Part shown: piece after piece, positions 1 to 8,788 of the stretch
Layout: each line of letters starts with the position of its first letter
Position numbering within the stretch: the first letter of the stretch is position 1
Program-made: the position numbers and the translations under genes
Notes under the pieces: model-generated
What the model was told of the DNA's origin: nothing
Database searches by the model: none
The model's input: only the letters and a program-made list of their open reading frames with translations
Assembly: GCA_021815805.1 (NCBI GenBank)
Contig: JAKAZQ010000007.1
Location: 47,604-90,011, forward strand
Length of the DNA stretch: 42,408 nucleotides
Direction: 5' to 3'
Origin: Pseudomonadota bacterium
Lineage (GTDB): Bacteria; Pseudomonadota; Gammaproteobacteria; Burkholderiales; Burkholderiaceae_C

Positions 1-127
1 CCCCCCCTGGGGGGCGGGCTGGGCGCAGCCCGGCCCTGGGGGCTCTCCTCAACCCATCGCCGGGCCGCCCCAAGATGGCTTGCCCCCCCTGGGGGGCGGG
101 CTGGGCGCAGCCCGGCCCTGGGGGCTC
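1..127. repeat. 45-bp perfect direct repeat, two copies (1-45 and 83-127), hairpin-forming
   Basis: The same 45 bases occur at 1-45 and 83-127, a period of 82 bp. Each copy starts with a self-complementary C7-T-G6 run followed by a second short inverted repeat (GGGCTGGGCGCAGCCC). The second copy runs into the stop codon of the TonB receptor gene (126-128), so the repeats lie immediately downstream of that gene and could act as terminators. The array is cut by the window edge, so more copies may exist to the left. Confidence 0.85.
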
Positions 128-2264
128 AGAAGCTGCGGTCGAGCTGCACGCCGACGCTGGCGTTGCGGCCCGGCGCCGCTTCGTAATAGCGCCCCTGGCT
201 GTCGCCGACGACCACCGCCGCGACGTAGGTGCGATCGGCGATGTTGTCCACCCGCACGAACTCGGAGAGCTTCCATGCCCCGTGGGTCTGGCGCACCCCG
301 GCGGCCCAGTCCAGCACCCCCCAGCCGGCCGCCGCGGCGCTGTTCGCCGCGTCGACGTAGACCCGCGAGCGCGCGAGCAGCGACACCCGGGTGTAGAAGC
401 CGCGCAGCGCCGCGGACGGCAGCGGCGGGCGCCAGGTCAGCGCCGCGTACAACTGGCGCTCGGGCACGCCGGGCATGCTGCTGCCGTTGTTCGGGCCGCC
501 GTCGAAACGGATGTGCATGGCGTTGAGCGACAGGCGCGTGCTCAGGTGCGCGGGCAACTGCGCATCGAGGCTGAGTTCGACGCCGTAGCGCCGCGTTCCG
601 CCGTCGTTGGAATAGGTGGTGCGCCCGAAGGACGTGTTGCCGATGATCTGGTTGTCGGTGGTCACGCGGTACAGCGCAGCCTGGGCGTGCAGCGTGCCGA
701 ACGCGCCGCGCCAGCCGATTTCACTGTTGTGCAGGTGCATCGGCTGCAGCGCGAAATTCAGCCCCGGCAGCTTGTCCGGGCGGTAGGCCAGCTGGTACAT
801 GGTCGGGGTGACGAAGCCCAGCCCGTAGTCGGCGTACACCCGGTTGGCGGCGTCGATTCTCCACAGCACGCCGACCACCGGATCCGTGCTGGCGTAATGC
901 ACTCCGCCGCCGGTCCCGGAGGCCGGCGGGGCGCCGACGCCCGGGGTCGATCCGAAGTTCACGGTGTCGTGACGCACGCCGCCGCTGAGCGCCACGGTCG
1001 GCGTGAGATCCCAGTGCGCCTGCACGAACTCGGCGATGTTGTCGACGGTGTTGAACTGGTCGTTGCGCACATCGCCCTGCACGCCGTCGTTGTTGACATA
1101 GCCCTTGCGGAACTCGTTTTCGCGCGCGTAGTCGAGCCCGGCGGCCAGGGTGTACGGACGGGCCGCGAGCTCGCCGCGGTGCGACCATGTGGCGCGCGTG
1201 CCGCCGAAGGTGTCGGCGAGCGACACCACGCCCCCGGCGGAGCTCGGGTAGGAACCGCTGAACGGCAGGTACTGGGTGATGCGGCGCGTGCCGCCGTACA
1301 CGCTCAGCTGCAGCGTGTCGGCGGCGTCGAAGCGATGCTGCCACGACAGCCCCGTCTGTCGGTTGCGCACGCTCTTGCGCGTGTCGTACTGCAGCATCAG
1401 ACCGTTCGCCTGGCGCGGGTTGCTCTGGTACTCCGACAGCGTGAGCCCGCCCGGATCCTGCGCATCCTGGTTGAGGGCGTTGAACACCAGGCTGTAGCGA
1501 TTGTCGTCGCCGGCGTTCCAGTGCAGCACGGTGTTGAACTGCCGTCGCGTCGCCGCGCTGTGCTGGCGCCAGCCGTCGGTGCGGAAATCGGTGATCCCGG
1601 CGATGCCGTCGACGCTGCCGCTGCTGCCGCCGCCGATGAGCGTGGTCTGGCGCGTGTTCCAGGCGCCCAGCCAGGTGCCCAGGCGCAGCGCCGCAGGCTG
1701 CGGCGCCGGCTCGGTGTAGGCCTGGATGACCCCGCCGGCGGCATTGCCGTACAACGCGGCGAACGGCCCCTTGATGATCTTCATCGCGCCGATCATCGGC
1801 AGGTCGATGGTCTGCGACTGGCTCTGGCCGTCGGGCATGGTCAGCGGGATGCCGTCGAGTGTCATCTGCACGCCCTGCACGCCGAACGGCGAGTCGGCGC
1901 CGAAGCCGCGGATGGACAACTGCATGTCCTGCGCGTAGTCCTGGCGGTTGTTGACGATCAGGCCCGGCACCTGGTTCAGGGTTTCCGAAAGATTCACCTG
2001 CTGCTCGCCCTCGGTCAGATCGCGGCGTCCCAGCACCGAGATGGTCGACGGCAGGCGCACCGCCTGCGCGCCGTAGGCCACGCCCTGGATCGTGACCGTC
2101 TGCAACTGCTGCACCGCGTTGCCGGTCACGGGTGACGCGGCGCGCGCCGCCGCGCACGACAGCGCGGTGCAGCCACCGCCGAGCAGCGCGACGACCAGCC
2201 TGCGCAGGCGCGGGGCCTGCAAGGCGTGCCGGGGCACGGGAGCGTGAAGCCTGCGATGCGACAT
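126..2264 (-). CDS. TonB-dependent outer-membrane receptor
   Basis: A 712-aa outer-membrane receptor that would import a siderophore, metal chelate or other nutrient using TonB-ExbBD energy. The N terminus is a signal peptide (Arg-rich, then LVVALLGGG and cleavage near AARA-AS). A TonB-box-like LQTVTIQG follows, then a plug domain (about residues 60-185) with LSETLNQVPG, IRGFG and the LYGNAAGGVI motif. The rest is a 22-strand-type barrel ending in Phe, as outer-membrane barrels do. The start at 2264 is chosen because GGAGG lies 6 nt upstream and the signal peptide begins there; a longer frame to 2411 lacks both. The plug resembles FecA-like and Fe-chelate receptors, but the substrate cannot be read from the sequence. 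It lies 143 bp downstream of, and co-directional with, the ABC export genes. Confidence 0.9.
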   Translation of the reverse strand: MSHRRLHAPVPRHALQAPRLRRLVVALLGGGCTALSCAAARAASPVTGNAVQQLQTVTIQGVAYGAQAVRLPSTISVLGRRDLTEGEQQVNLSETLNQVPGLIVNNRQDYAQDMQLSIRGFGADSPFGVQGVQMTLDGIPLTMPDGQSQSQTIDLPMIGAMKIIKGPFAALYGNAAGGVIQAYTEPAPQPAALRLGTWLGAWNTRQTTLIGGGSSGSVDGIAGITDFRTDGWRQHSAATRRQFNTVLHWNAGDDNRYSLVFNALNQDAQDPGGLTLSEYQSNPRQANGLMLQYDTRKSVRNRQTGLSWQHRFDAADTLQLSVYGGTRRITQYLPFSGSYPSSAGGVVSLADTFGGTRATWSHRGELAARPYTLAAGLDYARENEFRKGYVNNDGVQGDVRNDQFNTVDNIAEFVQAHWDLTPTVALSGGVRHDTVNFGSTPGVGAPPASGTGGGVHYASTDPVVGVLWRIDAANRVYADYGLGFVTPTMYQLAYRPDKLPGLNFALQPMHLHNSEIGWRGAFGTLHAQAALYRVTTDNQIIGNTSFGRTTYSNDGGTRRYGVELSLDAQLPAHLSTRLSLNAMHIRFDGGPNNGSSMPGVPERQLYAALTWRPPLPSAALRGFYTRVSLLARSRVYVDAANSAAAAGWGVLDWAAGVRQTHGAWKLSEFVRVDNIADRTYVAAVVVGDSQGRYYEAAPGRNASVGVQLDRSF

Positions 2265-2407
2265 GAGTCTCCTCCGTGGTTGCGACCCGTGCGCGCCGAT
2301 GCGACGACGCCGTGCCTCGCGGGACCGGTGCGCCGAGGGTCTGTGCCTGTCTTGTTGGCCTACATGATTGCACGAGCCGCTGGCCGCGCCGCGCGCGGCG
2401 CGGCCGC

Positions 2408-3119
<712 letters not shown>

Positions 3120-3127
<8 letters not shown>

Positions 3128-4322
3128 AGCGGATGGCCACCACGGGATCGAGTCGCGCCGCGCGCAGTGCCGGCAGCGCGGCGGCGGCGACGCCGGCCAG
3201 CGTGGCCAGGGCCACCGCCTCGACGACCAGCGCCGGCGGCACCGGCACGTAGAACAGCCCGGGCCCGTAGGTGTTGAAGGCCCACACCATGCCGCTGCCG
3301 GCGGCCGCGCCCAGCGTCGAGCCGGCGAAGCCCACGGCCGCTCCCTCGTACAGGAACACCGCCAGGATGCGCCCGCGCGTCGCACCCATGGCGCGCAGGA
3401 TGCCGATTTCGCGGGTGCGCTGCACGACGCTGACGGCGAGCACGCTGGCGATGCCGAAGGCCACCGACAGCCCGACGAAAAACCGGATCAGCGCGCTCGA
3501 CAGGGATTGCGAGCGCAGCGCGTTGAGCAACTGCGCGTTGGTGTCCATCCAGCTCTCGGCCTTCTGCCCGGTGAGCGCGGCGATGCGCTGCGCGATGGCC
3601 TGCGCCGCGAAGATCCGCCGCACCGTGAGGTCGATCTCGGTGGCTCCGCCGGGCAGCCCGAGCAGGGATTGCGCCGGCTTCAGGCCCATGTACACATAGC
3701 GCTCGTCGAGATCGCGCACGCCCAGGCTGAACACGCCGGCGACGTCGAACACCTGCGCGCCGCCGGCGGCGCCCTGCACGCGCAGCTTGTCGCCGACGCG
3801 CAGCCCGAGGTCCTGCGCCAGGCGCGTACCCACCAGGACCTGGCTGGCGCCGACCGCCATGCGGCCGCGCACGATGTCCTTGTCCAGCGGGATGACCCGG
3901 ACGTAGCGCCGCGGCACGATGCCCAGGATGGCGATGGCGCGCACCGCCGTGCCGCGCTGCGCGAACGCCGGGCCGCTGACCATCGGCGAGGCGGCGCGCA
4001 CGCCCGGCAGCGCCTGCAGCACGCGCAGCAGCCCCGGCCAGTTGTTGATGGAGCGCAGGCGCTGCGGGCGTGCGTCGGTGGCGCGCAGATCCACGGTGCC
4101 GCGCGGCGCCGGCGCCGCCAGTGCCACGAGGTCGGGCGCCGACACGACGATATGCGGCTGCGTGCCGAGGGTGCGCTGCACGATGTTGCCTTGCAAGCCG
4201 TCGACCAGCGCGGTGATGAACACGATCACCGCCGCGCCGACGGCCACGCCGCCGATGATCAGCAGGGTCTGCGCTTTGCCGTCCCGCAGGAAATTGAAGG
4301 CGATGCGCCAGGACAGTCCCAT
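3120..4322 (-). CDS. ABC transporter permease, FtsX/MacB family
   Basis: A 400-aa inner-membrane permease. The N terminus [42 protein letters not shown]-type segment forms the first membrane helix, followed by a large MacB-like periplasmic domain (about residues 40-270). Three C-terminal helices begin near [23 protein letters not shown] and carry the conserved [16 protein letters not shown] loop of FtsX domains. The architecture fits lipoprotein release or MacB-like mechanotransmission rather than channel-type export. The start at 4322 leaves 29 bp to the adaptor gene. The frame stays open far upstream, but that part is antisense-like low-complexity sequence. Substrate unknown. Confidence 0.9.
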
Positions 4323-4351
4323 GGTGCGCGTCGATGTGCGTGGCGGACGCC

Positions 4352-5563
4352 TCAATGCGACGCGGCCGGCGCGCCGGCGTCGGGCATGGCCGCCGCGCTG
4401 TCCGGCAGGCGCTGCAGCGTCGCGCGCACGCGCTGGCCGGCGCGCACCGCGCGATCGGCGATCACCACGTCGCCGGCGCGCAGGCCGCGCAGCACCTCGC
4501 TCGCCACCAGCCCGCGCAGGCCGAGGCGCACGCTGCGCGCCAGCGCCTTGCCCCGGTGCAGCACCAGGACCTGCGCCGCGTCGCCGCGCCGCGCGCGCAG
4601 CGCATCGTCCGGCACCACCAGGGCGTGCGCCCTGCGCGCGGTGATGACGTCGCAGGAGGTGGTCATGTCCTGGCGCAACCAGCTCGGCGGCTGCGCCACG
4701 CGCAGGCGCAGCTCGATGGTGCCGCTGCTCGTGTCGACCGCCGGGGCGATGAACACCAGGCGCGCGTCGAAGCCGCGCCCCGGATAGGCGTCGGTGATGC
4801 AGCGTGCCGGCTGTCCGGTGGCCAGGTGCTGCAGGTTCTGCTCGTCCACCGGCAGCGAGATCTCGGTGGCGCCGGCGCGCGCCAGCGTGAACAGCACCTG
4901 CCCCGGCGTGACCGTGTCGCCGACCTCGACGTTGCGCGTGAGCACTTCGCCGGCGACGCCGGCGCGGATCTCGGAGCGCGCGCGCACCGCGCGCGCGGCG
5001 CGCAGCTCGGCGTCGAGCTGGCGTTGCAGCGCGCCGCCGGGACGCGCCGCCTGCCACGCGGCGGCGGCCGCGTGGCGCTGCTGCAGCGCGGCCTGCTTGG
5101 CCTGCTCGGCCTGTTCCAGGGCCTGGCGCGACAGCGCGCCGCTGGCCGCCTGCGCGCGCGCGCGCCGCGCCTGCGCGTCGGCCAGCTGCAGCGCCGACTC
5201 CGCGCTGCGCAGCGCGGCGCGCGCCTGCGGCCGCGTCTGCTGCAGCAGTTGCGCCAGCGCGGCGCGCGCCTGCGTCAGCTGCGCATCCGCCTGGTCGCTG
5301 CGCAGGCGCAGCAGCAGTTGCCCCGGCGCGACACGCTCGCCGCGCTCGACCAGGCGCTGCACCACGACCCCGGTGATCTCGCTGGCCACGTTCACGCGCG
5401 ACGGCGTGATGACGCGGCCGGTGGCCAGCACGTCCTGCAGCAACGGGCGCTGCTGCACCCGGTAGGCCGGCACGCGCGGGCCGAGCCAGCGTTGCGTTGT
5501 CCACCACGCCAGCAACAGCAGCACGAGCAGGGCGGGCAGGAACCAGAGCAGGCGTCGGGGCAT
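4352..5563 (-). CDS. HlyD/MacA-type periplasmic adaptor (membrane fusion protein)
   Basis: A 403-aa membrane-fusion protein that would link the inner-membrane permease to an outer-membrane factor. A single N-terminal membrane anchor spans about residues 4-21. A biotinyl-lipoyl half-motif follows (ASEITGVVVQRLVERGERVAPGQLL type, about 60-90), then an Ala/Gln/Arg-rich coiled-coil hairpin (about 90-190). The second lipoyl half (SEIRAGVAGEVLTRNVEVGDTVTPGQ, about 205-230) and a beta-barrel domain complete it. First gene of the leftward operon, 151 bp from the divergent purine permease. Confidence 0.9.
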   Translation of the reverse strand: MPRRLLWFLPALLVLLLLAWWTTQRWLGPRVPAYRVQQRPLLQDVLATGRVITPSRVNVASEITGVVVQRLVERGERVAPGQLLLRLRSDQADAQLTQARAALAQLLQQTRPQARAALRSAESALQLADAQARRARAQAASGALSRQALEQAEQAKQAALQQRHAAAAAWQAARPGGALQRQLDAELRAARAVRARSEIRAGVAGEVLTRNVEVGDTVTPGQVLFTLARAGATEISLPVDEQNLQHLATGQPARCITDAYPGRGFDARLVFIAPAVDTSSGTIELRLRVAQPPSWLRQDMTTSCDVITARRAHALVVPDDALRARRGDAAQVLVLHRGKALARSVRLGLRGLVASEVLRGLRAGDVVIADRAVRAGQRVRATLQRLPDSAAAMPDAGAPAASH

Positions 5564-5714
5564 GGGAGCAGGGCGGGCACGGACTCACGGATTGTGCTTG
5601 ATGCGCGCCGCGCGCGATTCGACTCCGATCAACGTTGCGTCGACGCCGAATCGGCAGCGCATGCGCGGGGCGCCCGCGCATCGTGCATCATCACGCCCCA
5701 GGAGGAGACCACGC

Positions 5715-7013
5715 ATGAGCTTGCAATCCCTGTTCCGGCTCGACGAGCACGGCACCGACGCGCGCACGGAAATCATGGCCGGGATCACGACCTTCCTGAC
5801 CATGTCGTACATCATTTTCGTGAATCCGGCGATTCTGTCGTCGACCGGAATGAACCACGACGCGGTGTTCATCGCGACCTGCCTGGCCGCCGCGCTCGGC
5901 ACGCTGCTCATGGCCTTTCTCGCCAACTGGCCCATCGGGCTGGCGCCCGGCATGGGCCTGAACGCCTTTTTCGCCTTTACCGTCGTCAAGGGCATGGGCT
6001 TCACCTGGCAGCAGGCGCTGGGCGCGGTGTTCATCTCGGGCTGCGTGTTCGTGCTGCTCACCGTGAGCGGGGTGCGGCGCTGGCTGATCGCGGGCATTCC
6101 GCAGTCGCTGCGCAGCGCCATCGCCGCCGGCATCGGCATGTTCCTGGCCATCATCGCGCTGTCCGGCGCGGGCATCGTCGTGGCCAATCCGGCGACCAAG
6201 GTCGGCCTGGGCGACCTGCACACCCTGCCGGTGTTGCTGGCGTCGCTCGGCTTCCTGCTGATCGCGGTACTCGACCACTTTCGCCTGCGCGGGGCCATCC
6301 TGATCGGCATCCTCGCCGTCACCGTGGCCAGCATGGCGCTCGGCCTGAGCCGCTTCCACGGGCTGGTGTCGATGCCGCCGAGCATTGCGCCGACGCTGTT
6401 CAAGCTCGACATCCGCGGCGCGCTGCGCGGCGGCTTCTTCCACATCATCATGGTGTTCGTGCTGGTCGAGATCTTCGACGCCACCGGCACGCTGACCGGG
6501 CTCGCGCGCAAGGCCGGGCTGCTCGACGGCCGCCGCGAGGAGGGGCTCGGGCGCGCGTTGTTCGCCGACAGCCTGGCGATCTTCTGCGGCTCGCTGCTCG
6601 GCACCAGCAGCACCACCGCGTACATCGAGAGTGCTTCCGGAGTGCAGGCCGGCGGGCGCACCGGGCTGACCGCGGTGACCATCGGCGTGCTGTTCCTGGC
6701 GGCCCTGTTCTTCGCCCCGCTGGCCGCCGTGGTGCCGCCCTACGCCACCGCGCCGGCGCTGCTGTACGTGGCCGGCCTGATGATGCGCGAGTTGCTGGAG
6801 ATCGACTGGGGCGACGTCACCGAGGCGGTGCCGGCCGGCATCGCCGCGCTGATCATGCCGTTCACCTACTCGATCGCCAACGGCCTGGCCTTCGGCTTCA
6901 TCGTGCACGCCGCGCTCAAGCTGCTGACCGGGCGGGCGCGCGAGGTGCACCCGGCGATGTGGGTCGTGGCGGGCCTGTTCCTGCTGCGCTACGCGCTGTT
7001 CCCGGCCGACTGA
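5715..7013 (+). CDS. AzgA-type purine (guanine/hypoxanthine) permease, NCS2 superfamily
   Basis: A 432-aa polytopic inner-membrane protein of the AzgA/PbuG/GhxP branch, which take up guanine, hypoxanthine or adenine by proton symport. Hallmarks are the N-terminal FRLDEHGTDARTEIMAGITTF block and the MSYIIFVNPAIL helix. Also present are GLAPGMGLNAFFAF (about 75-90), the EIFDATGTLTG motif (about 250) and GTSSTTAYIESASG (about 300). Length is typical. The start at 5715 has GGAGGAG 7 nt upstream, which rules out the longer open frame to 5562. The exact purine is not predictable. Confidence 0.9.
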   Translation: MSLQSLFRLDEHGTDARTEIMAGITTFLTMSYIIFVNPAILSSTGMNHDAVFIATCLAAALGTLLMAFLANWPIGLAPGMGLNAFFAFTVVKGMGFTWQQALGAVFISGCVFVLLTVSGVRRWLIAGIPQSLRSAIAAGIGMFLAIIALSGAGIVVANPATKVGLGDLHTLPVLLASLGFLLIAVLDHFRLRGAILIGILAVTVASMALGLSRFHGLVSMPPSIAPTLFKLDIRGALRGGFFHIIMVFVLVEIFDATGTLTGLARKAGLLDGRREEGLGRALFADSLAIFCGSLLGTSSTTAYIESASGVQAGGRTGLTAVTIGVLFLAALFFAPLAAVVPPYATAPALLYVAGLMMRELLEIDWGDVTEAVPAGIAALIMPFTYSIANGLAFGFIVHAALKLLTGRAREVHPAMWVVAGLFLLRYALFPAD

Positions 7014-7038
7014 GCCGGCGCCTGCGCGCGCGCCGCGC

Positions 7039-8256
7039 TCACTGCAGGCGGTCGCAGGCGGCCAGCGCGGGAAAGCGGCGGCGCCAGAGCCAGACCACGA
7101 CGAGGGTTCCGAGACCGCCCAGCACCACCGCCGGAACCGTGCCGAACCAGGCCGCGGTGAGCCCCGACTCGAACTCGCCGAGCTGGTTGGAGGCGCCGAT
7201 GAACAACGAGTTCACGGCGTTCACGCGCCCGCGCAGCGCGTCCGGAGTCTGCAATTGCACCAGGGTGCCGCGGATCACCACGCTGATCACATCGGAGCCG
7301 CCAAGCACCGCCAGCGCGAGCATCGAAAGCGCGACCGAGCGCGACAGGCCGAAGACCACGGTGGCGCACCCGAACACGGCCACGGAGCCGAACATCAGGC
7401 GCCCGGCGTGGCGCTCGATCGGGTGGCGGGCCAGCCAGGCCGCGACGAGCAGCGCACCCAGCGCCGGGGCCGCGCGCAGCAGCCCCAGGCCCCACGGGCC
7501 GATGTGCAGGATGTCGCGCGCGTAGATGGGCAGCAGGGCGGTGGCTCCGCCGAGCAGCACGGCGAACAGGTCGAGCGAGATGGCGCCCAGGATCACCGCA
7601 TGGGCGCGGATGTGGCGCACTCCGTCGAGCATCGAGTCGATGGTGATGCGCGTGCTGCGCGCCGCGCCGACGCGGCCCAGGCTGAGCAGCAGCGCCACGC
7701 CGAGCACGTCGACCAGCGCGGCGAGGCCGTAGCTGACGCCCGCGCCCAGCGCGTACAGCAGCCCGCCGACGGCCGGCGCGATGACGGTGGCCGCCTGGGT
7801 CGCCGACGCGGATACCGCGACCGCGCGCGCCAGCAGCGCGCCCGGCACCAGCTGCGGCAGCAGGGCCTGCATGCCCGGCATGTCGAAGGCGCGGCAGGCG
7901 CCGAGCAGCAGCGACGCGCCCAGGATCAGCCCGCGGCCGGCATGGATGCCCCAGCCGAAGGCCGCCGCCATCAGCCCGGCGGCGGCGAGCGCCTGCGCGC
8001 CCATGCTCAGCGCCACCACGCTGCGCCGCTCGAAGCGATCGACCACGCTTCCGGCCAGCAGCACCAGCGCGACCCGCGGCAGGAACTGCAGCAGCCCGAC
8101 CAGGCCGAGATCGAGCGCGCTGCCGGTGAGCGCGTACATCTGCCAGCCGATGGCCACGCCGAGCATCTGGTAGGCGCCGGTGAGCGCCACGCGGACCAGC
8201 CAGAAGCGGGCGAACCCGGGAACCTGCCAGGGCGAGCTGGGTATTGCGGAGGACAT
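7039..8256 (-). CDS. MFS transporter, EntS-like (MFS_3 type)
   Basis: A major-facilitator protein of 405 aa from the ATG at 8256 (415 aa from an in-frame ATG at 8286). About 11-12 hydrophobic helices are visible. The FARFWLVR start, the DRFERRSVVALSMGAQAL loop 2-3 motif and the LRGRVNAVNSLFIGASNQLGEFESG segment are typical of the EntS/enterobactin-exporter-like branch. That branch contains both siderophore and multidrug exporters, so the substrate stays open. It converges with the purine permease gene (25 bp) and diverges from the ModE-like regulator gene (139 bp). Neither start has a convincing ribosome-binding site. Confidence 0.85.
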   Translation of the reverse strand: MSSAIPSSPWQVPGFARFWLVRVALTGAYQMLGVAIGWQMYALTGSALDLGLVGLLQFLPRVALVLLAGSVVDRFERRSVVALSMGAQALAAAGLMAAAFGWGIHAGRGLILGASLLLGACRAFDMPGMQALLPQLVPGALLARAVAVSASATQAATVIAPAVGGLLYALGAGVSYGLAALVDVLGVALLLSLGRVGAARSTRITIDSMLDGVRHIRAHAVILGAISLDLFAVLLGGATALLPIYARDILHIGPWGLGLLRAAPALGALLVAAWLARHPIERHAGRLMFGSVAVFGCATVVFGLSRSVALSMLALAVLGGSDVISVVIRGTLVQLQTPDALRGRVNAVNSLFIGASNQLGEFESGLTAAWFGTVPAVVLGGLGTLVVVWLWRRRFPALAACDRLQ

Positions 8257-8395
8257 GACGCGGATGGCTGCGTGGGCGTGGCGCAAGGCTGCAGCACGGC
8301 ATTGTCGCGGGCTTCGCGCCCGCGCGCACGCCAGGCTGGGCGGCTGCGGGCCCAGGCCCTATGCTGTGGGGGCATACGCTGCAGCCGCCATCGCG

Positions 8396-8788
8396 ATGTC
8401 CGAACCATCCACAGCCTCGCCCGCCGTCGCCGCTGCCCCCGGGGCGCCGGCGGTGCGCCTGCGCCTGCGCATCACCCGCGACGGTCATGTCGCGGTCGGC
8501 CCGGGCAAGATCGATCTGCTGGAAGCGGTGCAGCGCACCGGCTCGATCACCGCGGCGGCGAAGCGCCTCGGCATGTCCTATCGTCGCGCCTGGCTGCTGC
8601 TCGACGAGCTGAATGCCGGCCTGCGCGAGCCGGCGGTGGAGTCGGCGCAGGGCGGCAGCCACGGCGGCGGCAGCCGCCTGACCGCCGCCGGGCATGAGCT
8701 CGTGCGTCTGTACCGCGAGGTCGAGCACACCGCGTTGCGCGCCTGTGCCGACGACATCGAACGCCTCAAGAACCTGCTGGTGCGCTGA
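8396..8788 (+). CDS. ModE-like winged-helix regulator (DNA-binding domain only)
   Basis: A 130-aa protein matching the N-terminal DNA-binding domain of ModE: GPGKIDLLEAVQRTGSITAAAKRLGMSYRRAWLLLDELN, then a Gly-rich wing (SAQGGSHGGGSRLT) and a helix ending LVRLYREVE. The C-terminal molybdate-binding Mop/TOBE domains of full ModE are absent, so it may not sense molybdate itself. The first 20 or so residues are Ala/Pro-rich. The start at 8396 is chosen because family similarity begins shortly after it. It diverges from the MFS gene, a possible target, and its last 23 bp overlap tail-to-tail with the next gene. Confidence 0.85.
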   Translation: MSEPSTASPAVAAAPGAPAVRLRLRITRDGHVAVGPGKIDLLEAVQRTGSITAAAKRLGMSYRRAWLLLDELNAGLREPAVESAQGGSHGGGSRLTAAGHELVRLYREVEHTALRACADDIERLKNLLVR

